This document shows positions 1-6,387 of a stretch of DNA of 24,829 nucleotides, one piece after another (within the stretch, counting starts at the first letter, position 1; each line of letters starts with the position of its first letter). Below the pieces are notes generated by a model. It had not been told where the DNA came from. It saw only the letters and a list, made by a program, of their open reading frames with translations, and made no database searches. The stretch spans positions 1 through 24,829 of the forward strand of contig CAZWKX010000030.1 of the NCBI GenBank assembly GCA_964633975.1, in the 5' to 3' direction. Source of the stretch: CAZWKX01 sp964633975 (GTDB taxonomy: Bacteria > Actinomycetota > Acidimicrobiia > Spongiisociales > UBA11373). A program made the position numbers and the translations under genes.

Positions 1-40
1 CCTTGACGACCACACGGTCGCCCAAAGGCTGCAATTTCAT
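1..40 (-). CDS. groES: GroES co-chaperonin, N-terminal fragment (cut by window edge)
   Basis: Read on the minus strand, 13 codons are present before the window ends. They begin MKLQPLGDRVVVK, the typical start of the 10-kDa chaperonin GroES, which forms the heptameric lid of the GroEL folding chamber in the cytoplasm. A strong ribosome binding site (AAGGAGG, complement of about 49-55) lies 8 to 9 bases before the ATG, and a CIRCE operator lies about 50 bp upstream. In Mycobacterium and Streptomyces groES also follows tsaD; here a plus-strand kinase gene separates the two. GroEL would be expected beyond the left edge. Confidence 0.9.
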   Translation of the reverse strand, partial: MKLQPLGDRVVVK

Positions 41-89
41 CGAGTCTCCCTCCTTTTGAGTTAGCACTCACTGCTTGCGGCTGCCAACT

Positions 90-116
90 CTAGCACTCGC
101 GTCACCTAAGTGCTAG
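90..116 (-). promoter_or_regulatory. CIRCE operator (HrcA binding site) for groES
   Basis: CTAGCACTC (90-98), a 9-base spacer and AAGTGCTAG (108-116) form the inverted repeat with exactly the geometry of the CIRCE consensus TTAGCACTC-N9-GAGTGCTAA; one position of the two arms does not pair. CIRCE is bound by the repressor HrcA, which is released on heat shock. It sits about 50 bp upstream of the groES start, as expected. An additional perfect half-site, TTAGCACTC, lies at 61-69 between the operator and the ribosome binding site, in direct orientation with the left arm. No convincing -35/-10 pair could be assigned. Confidence 0.88.
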
Positions 117-145
117 ACACGTGTACCTAATATGAGTGACTTCGT

Positions 146-157
146 ATCAGATCTGAT
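146..157. repeat. 12-bp perfect palindrome in the divergent groES/kinase intergenic region
   Basis: ATCAGATCTGAT is its own reverse complement. It lies between the CIRCE element (90-116) and the start of the plus-strand kinase gene at 248, in the 207-bp divergent spacer 41-247. It could be an operator for a dimeric regulator of either gene, but nothing else supports this and chance occurrence is possible. The rest of the spacer holds only the CIRCE site and a possible -10 box at 234-239. Confidence 0.4.
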
Positions 158-233
158 GCGCGCCTCTGTGTGGAGATCGCAACGGTCCCTCCGCTCTCCT
201 CGCAAGACCGGGTTCGGCCACGCCGCGGCGCCC

Positions 234-239
234 TACGAT
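234..239 (+). promoter_or_regulatory. possible -10 box for a near-leaderless kinase transcript
   Basis: TACGAT fits the actinobacterial TAnnnT -10 pattern and ends 8 bases before the ATG at 248, where no Shine-Dalgarno sequence can be seen. A transcript beginning at or just before the start codon would explain the missing ribosome binding site. No good -35 hexamer is visible, so this is a weak call. Confidence 0.3.
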
Positions 240-247
240 GCCCCGCA

Positions 248-1117
248 ATGACTCCCTCAGCGACCGGCTGTCCCGTTGGGCTGTTCGCCGGCCTGGTCAC
301 TATCGACGTCCACCACCTGCTCCACGCATACCCGCGACCCAACTCAAAGGTGTTGGCGGAGCGAACGGGACTGTATGCCGGCGGCCCCGTGACCAACGCC
401 GCCGTCACCTTCGTCCACCTCGGCGGCGTGGCCCACCTCTACACGGCGGCCGGCAGCCATCGGCTGGTCGAGTTCATCCGCGACGACCTGAACCGACAAG
501 GAGTGGAACTCGTGGACCTCTCACCAGAGCGGACCGAACCCCCGCCGGTCTCCTCGATCCTGAGCACCGGAGACGACCGAACCGTGGTCACCTCCCCTTC
601 TCCTTCCGGACCCGGCAACCTGCCCGACGGTTTTGCCGAAGGGGCCGACATCCTCCTGGTGGACGGATTCCTCCCCCGGCTGGCCCTAGCCGCGGCCGCT
701 GAAGCCCGCAGCCGGGGCATCACCGTCGTGCTCGACGGCGGCAGCTGGAAGCCCGTGCATCGGGAGCTGCTGCCTCTCATCGACGTGGCCGTGTGCTCGG
801 CCGATTTCCACCCGCCGGGCACAACAACACTGGATGAGGTTTTTGGTGTTCTCGCCGACAGCGGTATTCGCCGCAGCGCGGTGACCCGCGGCGATAAGCC
901 CATCGTTTTTCGAGACGGGGAGCGCTCCGGCGAGATCGAAGTGCCTCCGGTCCGAGTGGCGGACACGCTCGGCGCCGGTGACGTGTTCCACGGCGCTTTC
1001 TGCTTTGCCCTCGCCAGCGGAATCCCGTTCCCGGAAGCCCTGTGTTCGGCCGCGGAGGTCGCGTCCTCGTCTTGCCGCTGCTTCGGGACGCGCGCCTGGA
1101 TGGACGCGGCGGACTGA
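248..1117 (+). CDS. PfkB/ribokinase-family carbohydrate kinase
   Basis: A 289-residue protein of the PfkB family, which phosphorylates sugars or nucleosides with ATP. The N-terminal half carries the glycine-rich substrate segment GGPVTNA (residues 45-51) and the C-terminal part the PfkB signature DTLGAGDVFHGAF (239-251), in which D245 is the expected catalytic base. Substrate cannot be told from sequence. The frame is open upstream to 170, but the 26 extra residues are not family-like, so the ATG at 248 is preferred; it lacks a ribosome binding site. The gene stands alone on the plus strand between tsaD and groES, usually neighbours in actinobacteria, and ends only 8 bp from the convergent tsaD stop. 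The C-terminal end is somewhat unusual (CRCFGTRAWMD) but shows no clear frameshift. Confidence 0.85.
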   Translation: MTPSATGCPVGLFAGLVTIDVHHLLHAYPRPNSKVLAERTGLYAGGPVTNAAVTFVHLGGVAHLYTAAGSHRLVEFIRDDLNRQGVELVDLSPERTEPPPVSSILSTGDDRTVVTSPSPSGPGNLPDGFAEGADILLVDGFLPRLALAAAAEARSRGITVVLDGGSWKPVHRELLPLIDVAVCSADFHPPGTTTLDEVFGVLADSGIRRSAVTRGDKPIVFRDGERSGEIEVPPVRVADTLGAGDVFHGAFCFALASGIPFPEALCSAAEVASSSCRCFGTRAWMDAAD

Positions 1118-1125
1118 CCCGGCAC

Positions 1126-2136
1126 TCAACCGAGGCGCAACGAGGAATCGATCTCGGCATCGGGCGCGGTGCGTTCACCGCGGCCGTAGTGGAACGCGGC
1201 GGCGGCGGCGATCATCGCTCCGTTGTCCGTGCACATCGACGGGGATGGCAGGAACACGGCGACCCCGCGCCGCGCCGCCTCGGCCTCCAGCTTCTCTCGC
1301 AGGCGACGATTGGCGAGAACGCCACCCCCGCCGGCCACTGCGGGCGCCCCGGTGGCCTCCACAGCATTGAAGGTCTTGTCGACCAGCACATCGACAATGG
1401 CTTCCTGCACCGAAGCGCAGAGGTCGGGCATGGGAGGCAGCGTGCCTTCCTCATGGGCACGCCGCACGAACGTCGTGACCGCCGTCTTCAGCCCGGAGAA
1501 GGAGAAGTCGTAGGGCCGGTCGGCGAGGGCTCTGGGGAAAGCCACCGCGTTGGGATCCCCTCCCTCGGACCCGCCATCGATGGCGGGCCCACCAGGGAAG
1601 CCGAGCCCAAGGAAGCGGGCCAGCTTGTCGAAGGCCTCGCCGGCGGCGTCGTCGATGGTGGACCCAAGGGTCTCGTAGTCGCCCCAGTCACGCATGTGCA
1701 CAATCTGGCTATGGCCGCCCGAGGCGAGGACCACAACCGCCGGGGGACAGTAGTCGGCGTGCTCGAGCAGCGGCGCAAACAGGTGCCCCTCCATGTGATC
1801 TACCCCCAGGAACGGCTTCGCCAGCGCCCAGGCCAGTGTCTTCCCGTAGGCAAAGCCCACCATGAGAGCCCCGGCCAGGCCCGGCCCTCTGGTCGCTGCG
1901 ACGGCATCAAGGTCCACGGGATGCACACCCGCATCGCGCAGTGCCCGGTGGGTAAGGCCGCGAATGGCCTCGACATGGGCCCTGGCCGCCACCTCCGGGA
2001 CCACCCCGCCGAAGCGGGCATGCATCTCCACCTGCGACGCGAGCACACTCGAGAGCACGTCGCGCCCGCGCACCACGGCAGCGGCGGTCTCGTCGCAGGA
2101 CGTTTCCAGCCCAAGAATCAGCGGGTCACCGGTCAT
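1126..2136 (-). CDS. tsaD: tRNA N6-adenosine threonylcarbamoyltransferase TsaD
   Basis: A 336-residue Kae1/TsaD protein, the normal family length. With TsaB and TsaE it transfers the threonylcarbamoyl group from threonylcarbamoyl-AMP to A37 of ANN-decoding tRNAs (t6A). Visible marks are the N-terminal ILGLETSCDET (residues 7-17), the metal-binding HMEGH (H114 and H118) and the C-terminal MCTDNGAMIA nucleotide-binding segment. The start chosen is the ATG whose first bases overlap the rimI stop as ATGA (2133-2136); a longer frame up to 2202 adds only non-family sequence inside rimI. It is the last gene of the overlapping nnr-to-tsaD operon. Confidence 0.97.
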   Translation of the reverse strand: MTGDPLILGLETSCDETAAAVVRGRDVLSSVLASQVEMHARFGGVVPEVAARAHVEAIRGLTHRALRDAGVHPVDLDAVAATRGPGLAGALMVGFAYGKTLAWALAKPFLGVDHMEGHLFAPLLEHADYCPPAVVVLASGGHSQIVHMRDWGDYETLGSTIDDAAGEAFDKLARFLGLGFPGGPAIDGGSEGGDPNAVAFPRALADRPYDFSFSGLKTAVTTFVRRAHEEGTLPPMPDLCASVQEAIVDVLVDKTFNAVEATGAPAVAGGGGVLANRRLREKLEAEAARRGVAVFLPSPSMCTDNGAMIAAAAAFHYGRGERTAPDAEIDSSLRLG

Positions 2137-2630
2137 TTGGCCGCCTCCCGGATCGCAGCGAGGCGCGCTACATACTCGGCCGAGTTCGCATCGACGACCC
2201 ACATGATCAGGGCGTCCTCATCTCGGTAGTAGTTGCGGCGCAGGCCCACCGGCTCGAAACCGAACTCCTCGTAGAGCCGCCGCGCCGCTTCGTTCGACAC
2301 TCGAACCTCGAGAGTGAGGTTGGTGGCGCCATCTTCGAGAGCGGCCTCTACGAGCCGAAGCAAGAGGAGCTTGCCCAGTTCTTGCCCCCGCGCAGAAGGC
2401 TCCACCGCCAGAGTGACGATGTGGGCATCCTCTTCGACGCGCAGCAGCCCTGCATAGCCGACCACAAAGCCGGCGCGCTCGGCGACCAAATAGATGCGAT
2501 CGGAGCGCTCCACCTCCTCGGCGAAGACCGAGGCCGGCCAAGGCTGGGGAAAGACCTTCGCCTCGAGTTCGGCCACGGGAGCCACATCACCCGTTTCCAT
2601 GCAGCGGATCCTCGTCGTCACGGCGACCAT
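2133..2630 (-). CDS. rimI: ribosomal-protein-alanine N-acetyltransferase RimI (GNAT family)
   Basis: A 165-residue GNAT acetyltransferase. The acetyl-CoA pyrophosphate loop is seen as VEPSARGQELGKLLL (about residues 76-90), followed by NEAARRLYEEFGFEPVG (about 112-128), typical of RimI, which acetylates the N-terminal alanine of S18 and, in actinobacteria, probably other N termini. It sits between tsaB and tsaD as in Mycobacterium. With the ATG at 2630 it overlaps the tsaB end by 13 bp. A GTG three codons later (2621) would give the 4-bp GTGA overlap used elsewhere in this operon, so the true start may be there. Confidence 0.93.
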   Translation of the reverse strand: MVAVTTRIRCMETGDVAPVAELEAKVFPQPWPASVFAEEVERSDRIYLVAERAGFVVGYAGLLRVEEDAHIVTLAVEPSARGQELGKLLLLRLVEAALEDGATNLTLEVRVSNEAARRLYEEFGFEPVGLRRNYYRDEDALIMWVVDANSAEYVARLAAIREAAK

Positions 2631-3325
2631 GGGCCCTCCGTACGGAAGTCGGACCAGTTGATGTGCACGTCGGGCTCCCGCAGGTACTCGGGGCGGACCT
2701 CGTCGGGGCTGGGGAAGCTGTCCCGCTCTGCAAGGCCACGTGCTATCTCGATCAGCGCGGCGGCTTCCGGATAGCGGGGCCGGCCGGTGCGCAGCCCGTG
2801 CAGCCCCTGGAGCGTGCCGGCGGGCAAGATCGGCCAGTCCCCCACCACCAGCTTGTCGCTCCCATCCGACTCGAGCGAGCCCCGGAGACCCTCAGGAGTC
2901 AGCAGCTCGATCCCCCCGTCCCTCATGACGCCACCGGGGACCGGCCGATAGGGTGCTGCCGCCACCTCGCCCCGCCGGGTGTCGACGATGGACCAGATGC
3001 GCCGGTGCGCAGTTGTCGCCTGCAGAGCCACGGCATCGAGCGAACACACCGGAGCCAGCCTGGCCCCCACCGCGCCGGCGAGCGCCTGTGCCGTGGAGAG
3101 ACCCGCTCTGATGCCGCCGAATAGGCCTGGGCCTACATCGACGGCGACGACATCGATCTCCTGGGGCTTCCATCCGGCCTGGGCGAAGCTGAACTCGAGC
3201 GCGGGCACGAGGAACCCCAGGTGACCGCGCCGATCCACCCGACCTGCCGAAGCCACGATCTGACCGCCGTCGCCCAACGCCACCGAGGACGCTGCCGTGG
3301 ACGTCTCGATGGCAACGATCTTCAT
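2618..3325 (-). CDS. tsaB: tRNA threonylcarbamoyladenosine biosynthesis protein TsaB
   Basis: A 235-residue ASKHA-fold protein beginning MKIVAIETST, the hallmark of TsaB. TsaB is an inactive TsaD paralogue that dimerises with TsaD and is needed for t6A synthesis. The segment VDVGPGLFGGIRAGLSTAQALA (split by me as VDVGPGLFGG and IRAGLSTAQ, about residues 64-85) matches the family's TGPGSFTGLRIG region. The start overlaps the tsaE stop as ATGA (3322-3325). The frame is open further upstream, but that part lies inside tsaE and is not family-like. Confidence 0.96.
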   Translation of the reverse strand: MKIVAIETSTAASSVALGDGGQIVASAGRVDRRGHLGFLVPALEFSFAQAGWKPQEIDVVAVDVGPGLFGGIRAGLSTAQALAGAVGARLAPVCSLDAVALQATTAHRRIWSIVDTRRGEVAAAPYRPVPGGVMRDGGIELLTPEGLRGSLESDGSDKLVVGDWPILPAGTLQGLHGLRTGRPRYPEAAALIEIARGLAERDSFPSPDEVRPEYLREPDVHINWSDFRTEGPWSP

Positions 3326-3777
3326 GAAACCAGCTCCTTGATGGGACGGATGGACCACGAGCCCCGGGGCACAAGCTGCACGGAGCGGACGTCGCCGTCC
3401 TCCACTGAGATCTTCACCAGCAGGTGGTCTTCGGGGAACGACTGCTCGACGGCATTGCCCCACTCGACCACCAGCACGCCCTCCTCGGCTTCGGAGAGCA
3501 GGTCGAGGTCTTCCAGCTCGGCCGAGGAGCCTATACGGTAGAGGTCGGCGTGCACAAGATCGATCAGGCCCTCGTAGCGGCGAACGAGCACGAATGAAGG
3601 GCTGACCACACGCTCATCGACACCGAGCCCTTCGGCGATTCCCGATGCAAACACGGTCTTGCCCGTCCCGAGCGCGCCGGCAAGCAGCACGACGTCGCCG
3701 GCGTGCAGCATGCTGGCGAGGCGCCGTCCCAGAGCTCGAGTGTCGGCCGCCTCGGGGCAGCGGATCTCCAGCTTCAC
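3322..3777 (-). CDS. tsaE: tRNA threonylcarbamoyladenosine biosynthesis ATPase TsaE
   Basis: A 151-residue P-loop ATPase. The Walker A motif GALGTGKT is at residues 34-41, the SPSF segment at 59-62, and HADLYRI (76-82) with the following acidic stretch and VVEWGN (103-108) are typical of TsaE. TsaE binds the TsaB-TsaD complex and its ATP hydrolysis resets it between t6A cycles. The chosen start is a GTG forming a GTGA overlap with the udg stop (3774-3777). An in-frame extension to 4074 is a shadow of the udg gene. Confidence 0.95.
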   Translation of the reverse strand: MKLEIRCPEAADTRALGRRLASMLHAGDVVLLAGALGTGKTVFASGIAEGLGVDERVVSPSFVLVRRYEGLIDLVHADLYRIGSSAELEDLDLLSEAEEGVLVVEWGNAVEQSFPEDHLLVKISVEDGDVRSVQLVPRGSWSIRPIKELVS

Positions 3778-4388
3778 TGGAACAGCTCCAACTGCTCGGT
3801 AGCCGGATCGGCCACGGCCACCGCCTGCTCCAGCGCTGCCTTTATCAGCTTGAAATCGGCGCGGATCTGCTCCATCGAGCCTTCGCCGCCGCGCAACACC
3901 GCTGCGGGGTGGAGCGTGGGCACCAAGTAGCGGTTCCACCACGGGTAGACCTGCCCTCGCAGCCGAGTGATGCCGACTTCGCGTTTCAGCAGCAGCTTGG
4001 TGGCGAAGTTGCCGAGCGTCACAACGACGGCGGGATCGATGAGCGAGAGCTGCTGGCGCAGGTAATCCTTGCACGCTTCTATCTCATCGGCCTGTGGGTC
4101 GCGGTTGCCCGGGGGCCGGCACTTGAGGACGTTGCCGATGTACACGTCCGCTCGACCGAGCCCGATCTCGCCGAGCAGCCGATCAAGAAGTCTGCCGGCC
4201 GGGCCGACAAACGGCTCCCCCAGGCGGTCCTCGTGATAGCCGGGCGCCTCCCCGACGAACATGACCTCGGCACGGGGATTGCCGACGCCGAAAACCACCT
4301 GCGTCCGCGTCTGGGCCAAAGGGCACTTGGTACACGATGAGGCAGCCCGAGCCAGCTCCTCGAGCTGAGACACCGCCTCGTCGCTCAT
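3774..4388 (-). CDS. type-4 (Fe-S) uracil-DNA glycosylase
   Basis: A 204-residue family-4 uracil-DNA glycosylase (UDGa type), which removes uracil arising from cytosine deamination and starts base excision repair. Four cysteines at 19, 22, 90 and 106 match the C-x2-C...C-x15-C pattern that binds the [4Fe-4S] cluster. The active-site motif GEAPG is at residues 46-50 and HPAAVLR (160-166) is the uracil-binding loop. It overlaps the S58 peptidase gene upstream (ATGA, 4385-4388) and tsaE downstream (GTGA). A DNA-repair gene inside a t6A/alanine racemase operon is noteworthy but its product is otherwise ordinary. Confidence 0.95.
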   Translation of the reverse strand: MSDEAVSQLEELARAASSCTKCPLAQTRTQVVFGVGNPRAEVMFVGEAPGYHEDRLGEPFVGPAGRLLDRLLGEIGLGRADVYIGNVLKCRPPGNRDPQADEIEACKDYLRQQLSLIDPAVVVTLGNFATKLLLKREVGITRLRGQVYPWWNRYLVPTLHPAAVLRGGEGSMEQIRADFKLIKAALEQAVAVADPATEQLELFQ

Positions 4389-5287
4389 GCGCCTTCCTCC
4401 ATCGCCGCGACACCCGCAACCGGCTTGGCGGCGCGCATGGCCGCCTCGATAGCCCGTGCCACCACCACAAACGCCGCTTCCGCAACAGCGTCCGGATCAC
4501 CGTCACCGCCTCCGCACGACACCGCAAAGACGGCATCGCCATCATATCGAGTGTGCCCGGGGCGGAGACAGACGGCGAGGGCATCCTGGCCTCGCACGCA
4601 CAACCGTGTCAGCATCGAACGATCGAGCCGCGCATCCGTGGCCACCACCGCGAGCGTCGTGTTCTCCAGAGGCCTCGGCTCGGCCCATTCGGCAGACGCC
4701 CCCCCGGTCAACGGCTCCCCCCCGAGGGTGAACACATCACCGACGGCGTTGACCACGACGACGGCCCCCACGACGACGCCGCCCTCCCTCACTGCCGCCG
4801 AACCCACGCCACCCTTGCGCCGGTACTGAAATCCGCGCCATCCGGCCACCGTGGCGCCCGTTCCTGCTCCCACGTTCCCCATCACGACGGGATCCGAGGT
4901 TGCGGCCAGGAAGGCGGCGGCCCCCGCCTCGGGCCCGGGCCTCGCCCCGGAATCCCCAATGCCGAGATCGAACAGGACTGCCGCCGGCACGATGGGAACA
5001 ACGCCAAACGGAGTTGTATGGCCCCGGCCCTGCTTCTCCAGCTCGGTCACCACCCCGTCGACTGCGGCCAGGCCGAATGCGCTTCCTCCGCACAGAGCTA
5101 TGGCCTGAACCGTCTCCACCTTCATCCCAGGACGCAGCAGCGCCACCTCACGAGTGCCGGGCGCCGCCCCCCTGATCTCAACGGTGGCAACGTTCGGTTC
5201 GGGGAAGGTGACGACGGTGACGCCGGTGAGCCCAGCTCCATCGGTCCAATGTCCGACCCGAACCCCGGGAACATCGGTGATGGTCAT
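4385..5287 (-). CDS. P1 (S58) family self-cleaving peptidase, DmpA-like
   Basis: A 300-residue member of peptidase family S58 (DmpA, BapA, ThnT), Ntn-type enzymes that split themselves into two chains and act as aminopeptidases or beta-peptidyl/D-amino-acid-tolerant amidases. The N terminus has ITDVPGVRVGHWTD (residues 3-16). The expected cleavage site is in KGGVGSAAV, making S163 the likely nucleophile after processing; this is read from family knowledge. The ATG at 5287 overlaps the alr stop as ATGA (5284-5287). An in-frame extension to 5365 is inside alr. Placement directly after alanine racemase hints at a substrate containing D-alanine or another D-amino acid, which is inference only. 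Confidence 0.9.
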   Translation of the reverse strand: MTITDVPGVRVGHWTDGAGLTGVTVVTFPEPNVATVEIRGAAPGTREVALLRPGMKVETVQAIALCGGSAFGLAAVDGVVTELEKQGRGHTTPFGVVPIVPAAVLFDLGIGDSGARPGPEAGAAAFLAATSDPVVMGNVGAGTGATVAGWRGFQYRRKGGVGSAAVREGGVVVGAVVVVNAVGDVFTLGGEPLTGGASAEWAEPRPLENTTLAVVATDARLDRSMLTRLCVRGQDALAVCLRPGHTRYDGDAVFAVSCGGGDGDPDAVAEAAFVVVARAIEAAMRAAKPVAGVAAMEEGA

Positions 5288-6387
5288 TGCACGTAGCGGC
5301 GCGGCATGCGGGGCCCAAAGCCACAGGTGATCTCGTAGTTGATCGTGCCCAGGCGCTCGGCCCACTCGTCGGCGGTGATCTCCTCCTCGCCCTGGCGACC
5401 CAGTAGGACCACCTCGTCGCCCACCTCCACCGGGTCGTCCCCCATGTCGACAACGATCAGGTCCATGGTCACAGTCCCGGCGAGCGGGTAGCGCCGGCCC
5501 CGCACCAACACTTCCCCTCCCGTCTCACCAAGGCGGCGCACGAACCCATCCGCGTAGCCGATGGGCACAGTGGCCACCGCGGCCGCGGCGGACAATGCTC
5601 GGCGCCTCCCGTACGACGGCCGCGACCCGGCGGGAAGCCTGCGCAGATGGCTCACCTCGGATACGACACGCATCGCCGGGCGCAGATCGAAGACGGGGGC
5701 GAACCCGGGGGCGGGCCGCAGCCCGTAGACGCCGATACCGACCCGAACCATATCCAGGCGCGACGCCGGACGGCCCAGCGCGCCGCCCGTATTGGCGGCA
5801 TGGATCATCTCCGGCTCGATACCGGCTTCGGCCAGCCTCTCGACGAAGCTGCCCAACGATTCCAGCTGTGCGGCAGTGAAACCGCCGTCCTCCTCAGCGA
5901 CGGCAAAGTGGGTCCACACGCCCTCCAGGCGTAATCCTGCACCGACGACATCCCGGGCCAGGGCGAAGGCCGTCTCCTCGTCGGCTCCGACTCGGTGCAT
6001 GCCGGTGTCCAGCTTGACGTGCACAGCCAGACCGTCCGGAGCCACCGCAGTCAGGGCGTCGAGGAACTCGGGGCGGTACACCGTGGGCGTCAGGTTCCAG
6101 CGCACGGCCTCCACGGCGTCGGACGGAAGCGGCTCGGACAGCAGAAGCACGGGTGCTTCGATGCCCGCCTCCCGCAGCCGCGCTCCTTCGGAGACGAGTG
6201 CCACCGCCAGCCAGGAGGCGCCACCCTCCAGGGCAGCCTCGGCCGAAGGCACGTCGCCGTGCCCGTACCCGTCGGCTTTGACCACGGCACAAACCAGCGA
6301 AGGAGCCACAGCGGTGGCGATCACGGAGACGTTGTGACGGATCGCCGCGAGATCGATCTCCACCCACGTCGGCCTCACTGCGCCCAT
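5284..6387 (-). CDS. alr: alanine racemase
   Basis: A 367-residue PLP enzyme that interconverts L- and D-alanine for peptidoglycan. The PLP lysine lies in VVKADGYGHG (K37), the KLDTGMHRVG segment at about residues 125-134 is conserved, and the second catalytic residue is Y278 in GYADG. It overlaps the nnr stop by 13 bp if the ATG at 6387 is used; a GTG three codons later (6378) gives a 4-bp GTGA overlap and the family-like start VRPTWVEIDL, so it may be the true start. It belongs to the operon running from nnr to tsaD. Confidence 0.96.
   Translation of the reverse strand: MGAVRPTWVEIDLAAIRHNVSVIATAVAPSLVCAVVKADGYGHGDVPSAEAALEGGASWLAVALVSEGARLREAGIEAPVLLLSEPLPSDAVEAVRWNLTPTVYRPEFLDALTAVAPDGLAVHVKLDTGMHRVGADEETAFALARDVVGAGLRLEGVWTHFAVAEEDGGFTAAQLESLGSFVERLAEAGIEPEMIHAANTGGALGRPASRLDMVRVGIGVYGLRPAPGFAPVFDLRPAMRVVSEVSHLRRLPAGSRPSYGRRRALSAAAAVATVPIGYADGFVRRLGETGGEVLVRGRRYPLAGTVTMDLIVVDMGDDPVEVGDEVVLLGRQGEEEITADEWAERLGTINYEITCGFGPRMPRRYVQ

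Noticed and set aside
59..87. TTGGCA-N17-CTAACT as the groES promoter
   Set aside because: The -10 is poor and would start transcription inside the ribosome binding site.
1042..2229. Long open frame on the plus strand opposite tsaD (395 codons)
   Set aside because: Antisense shadow of tsaD, overlapping the PfkB gene end as well.
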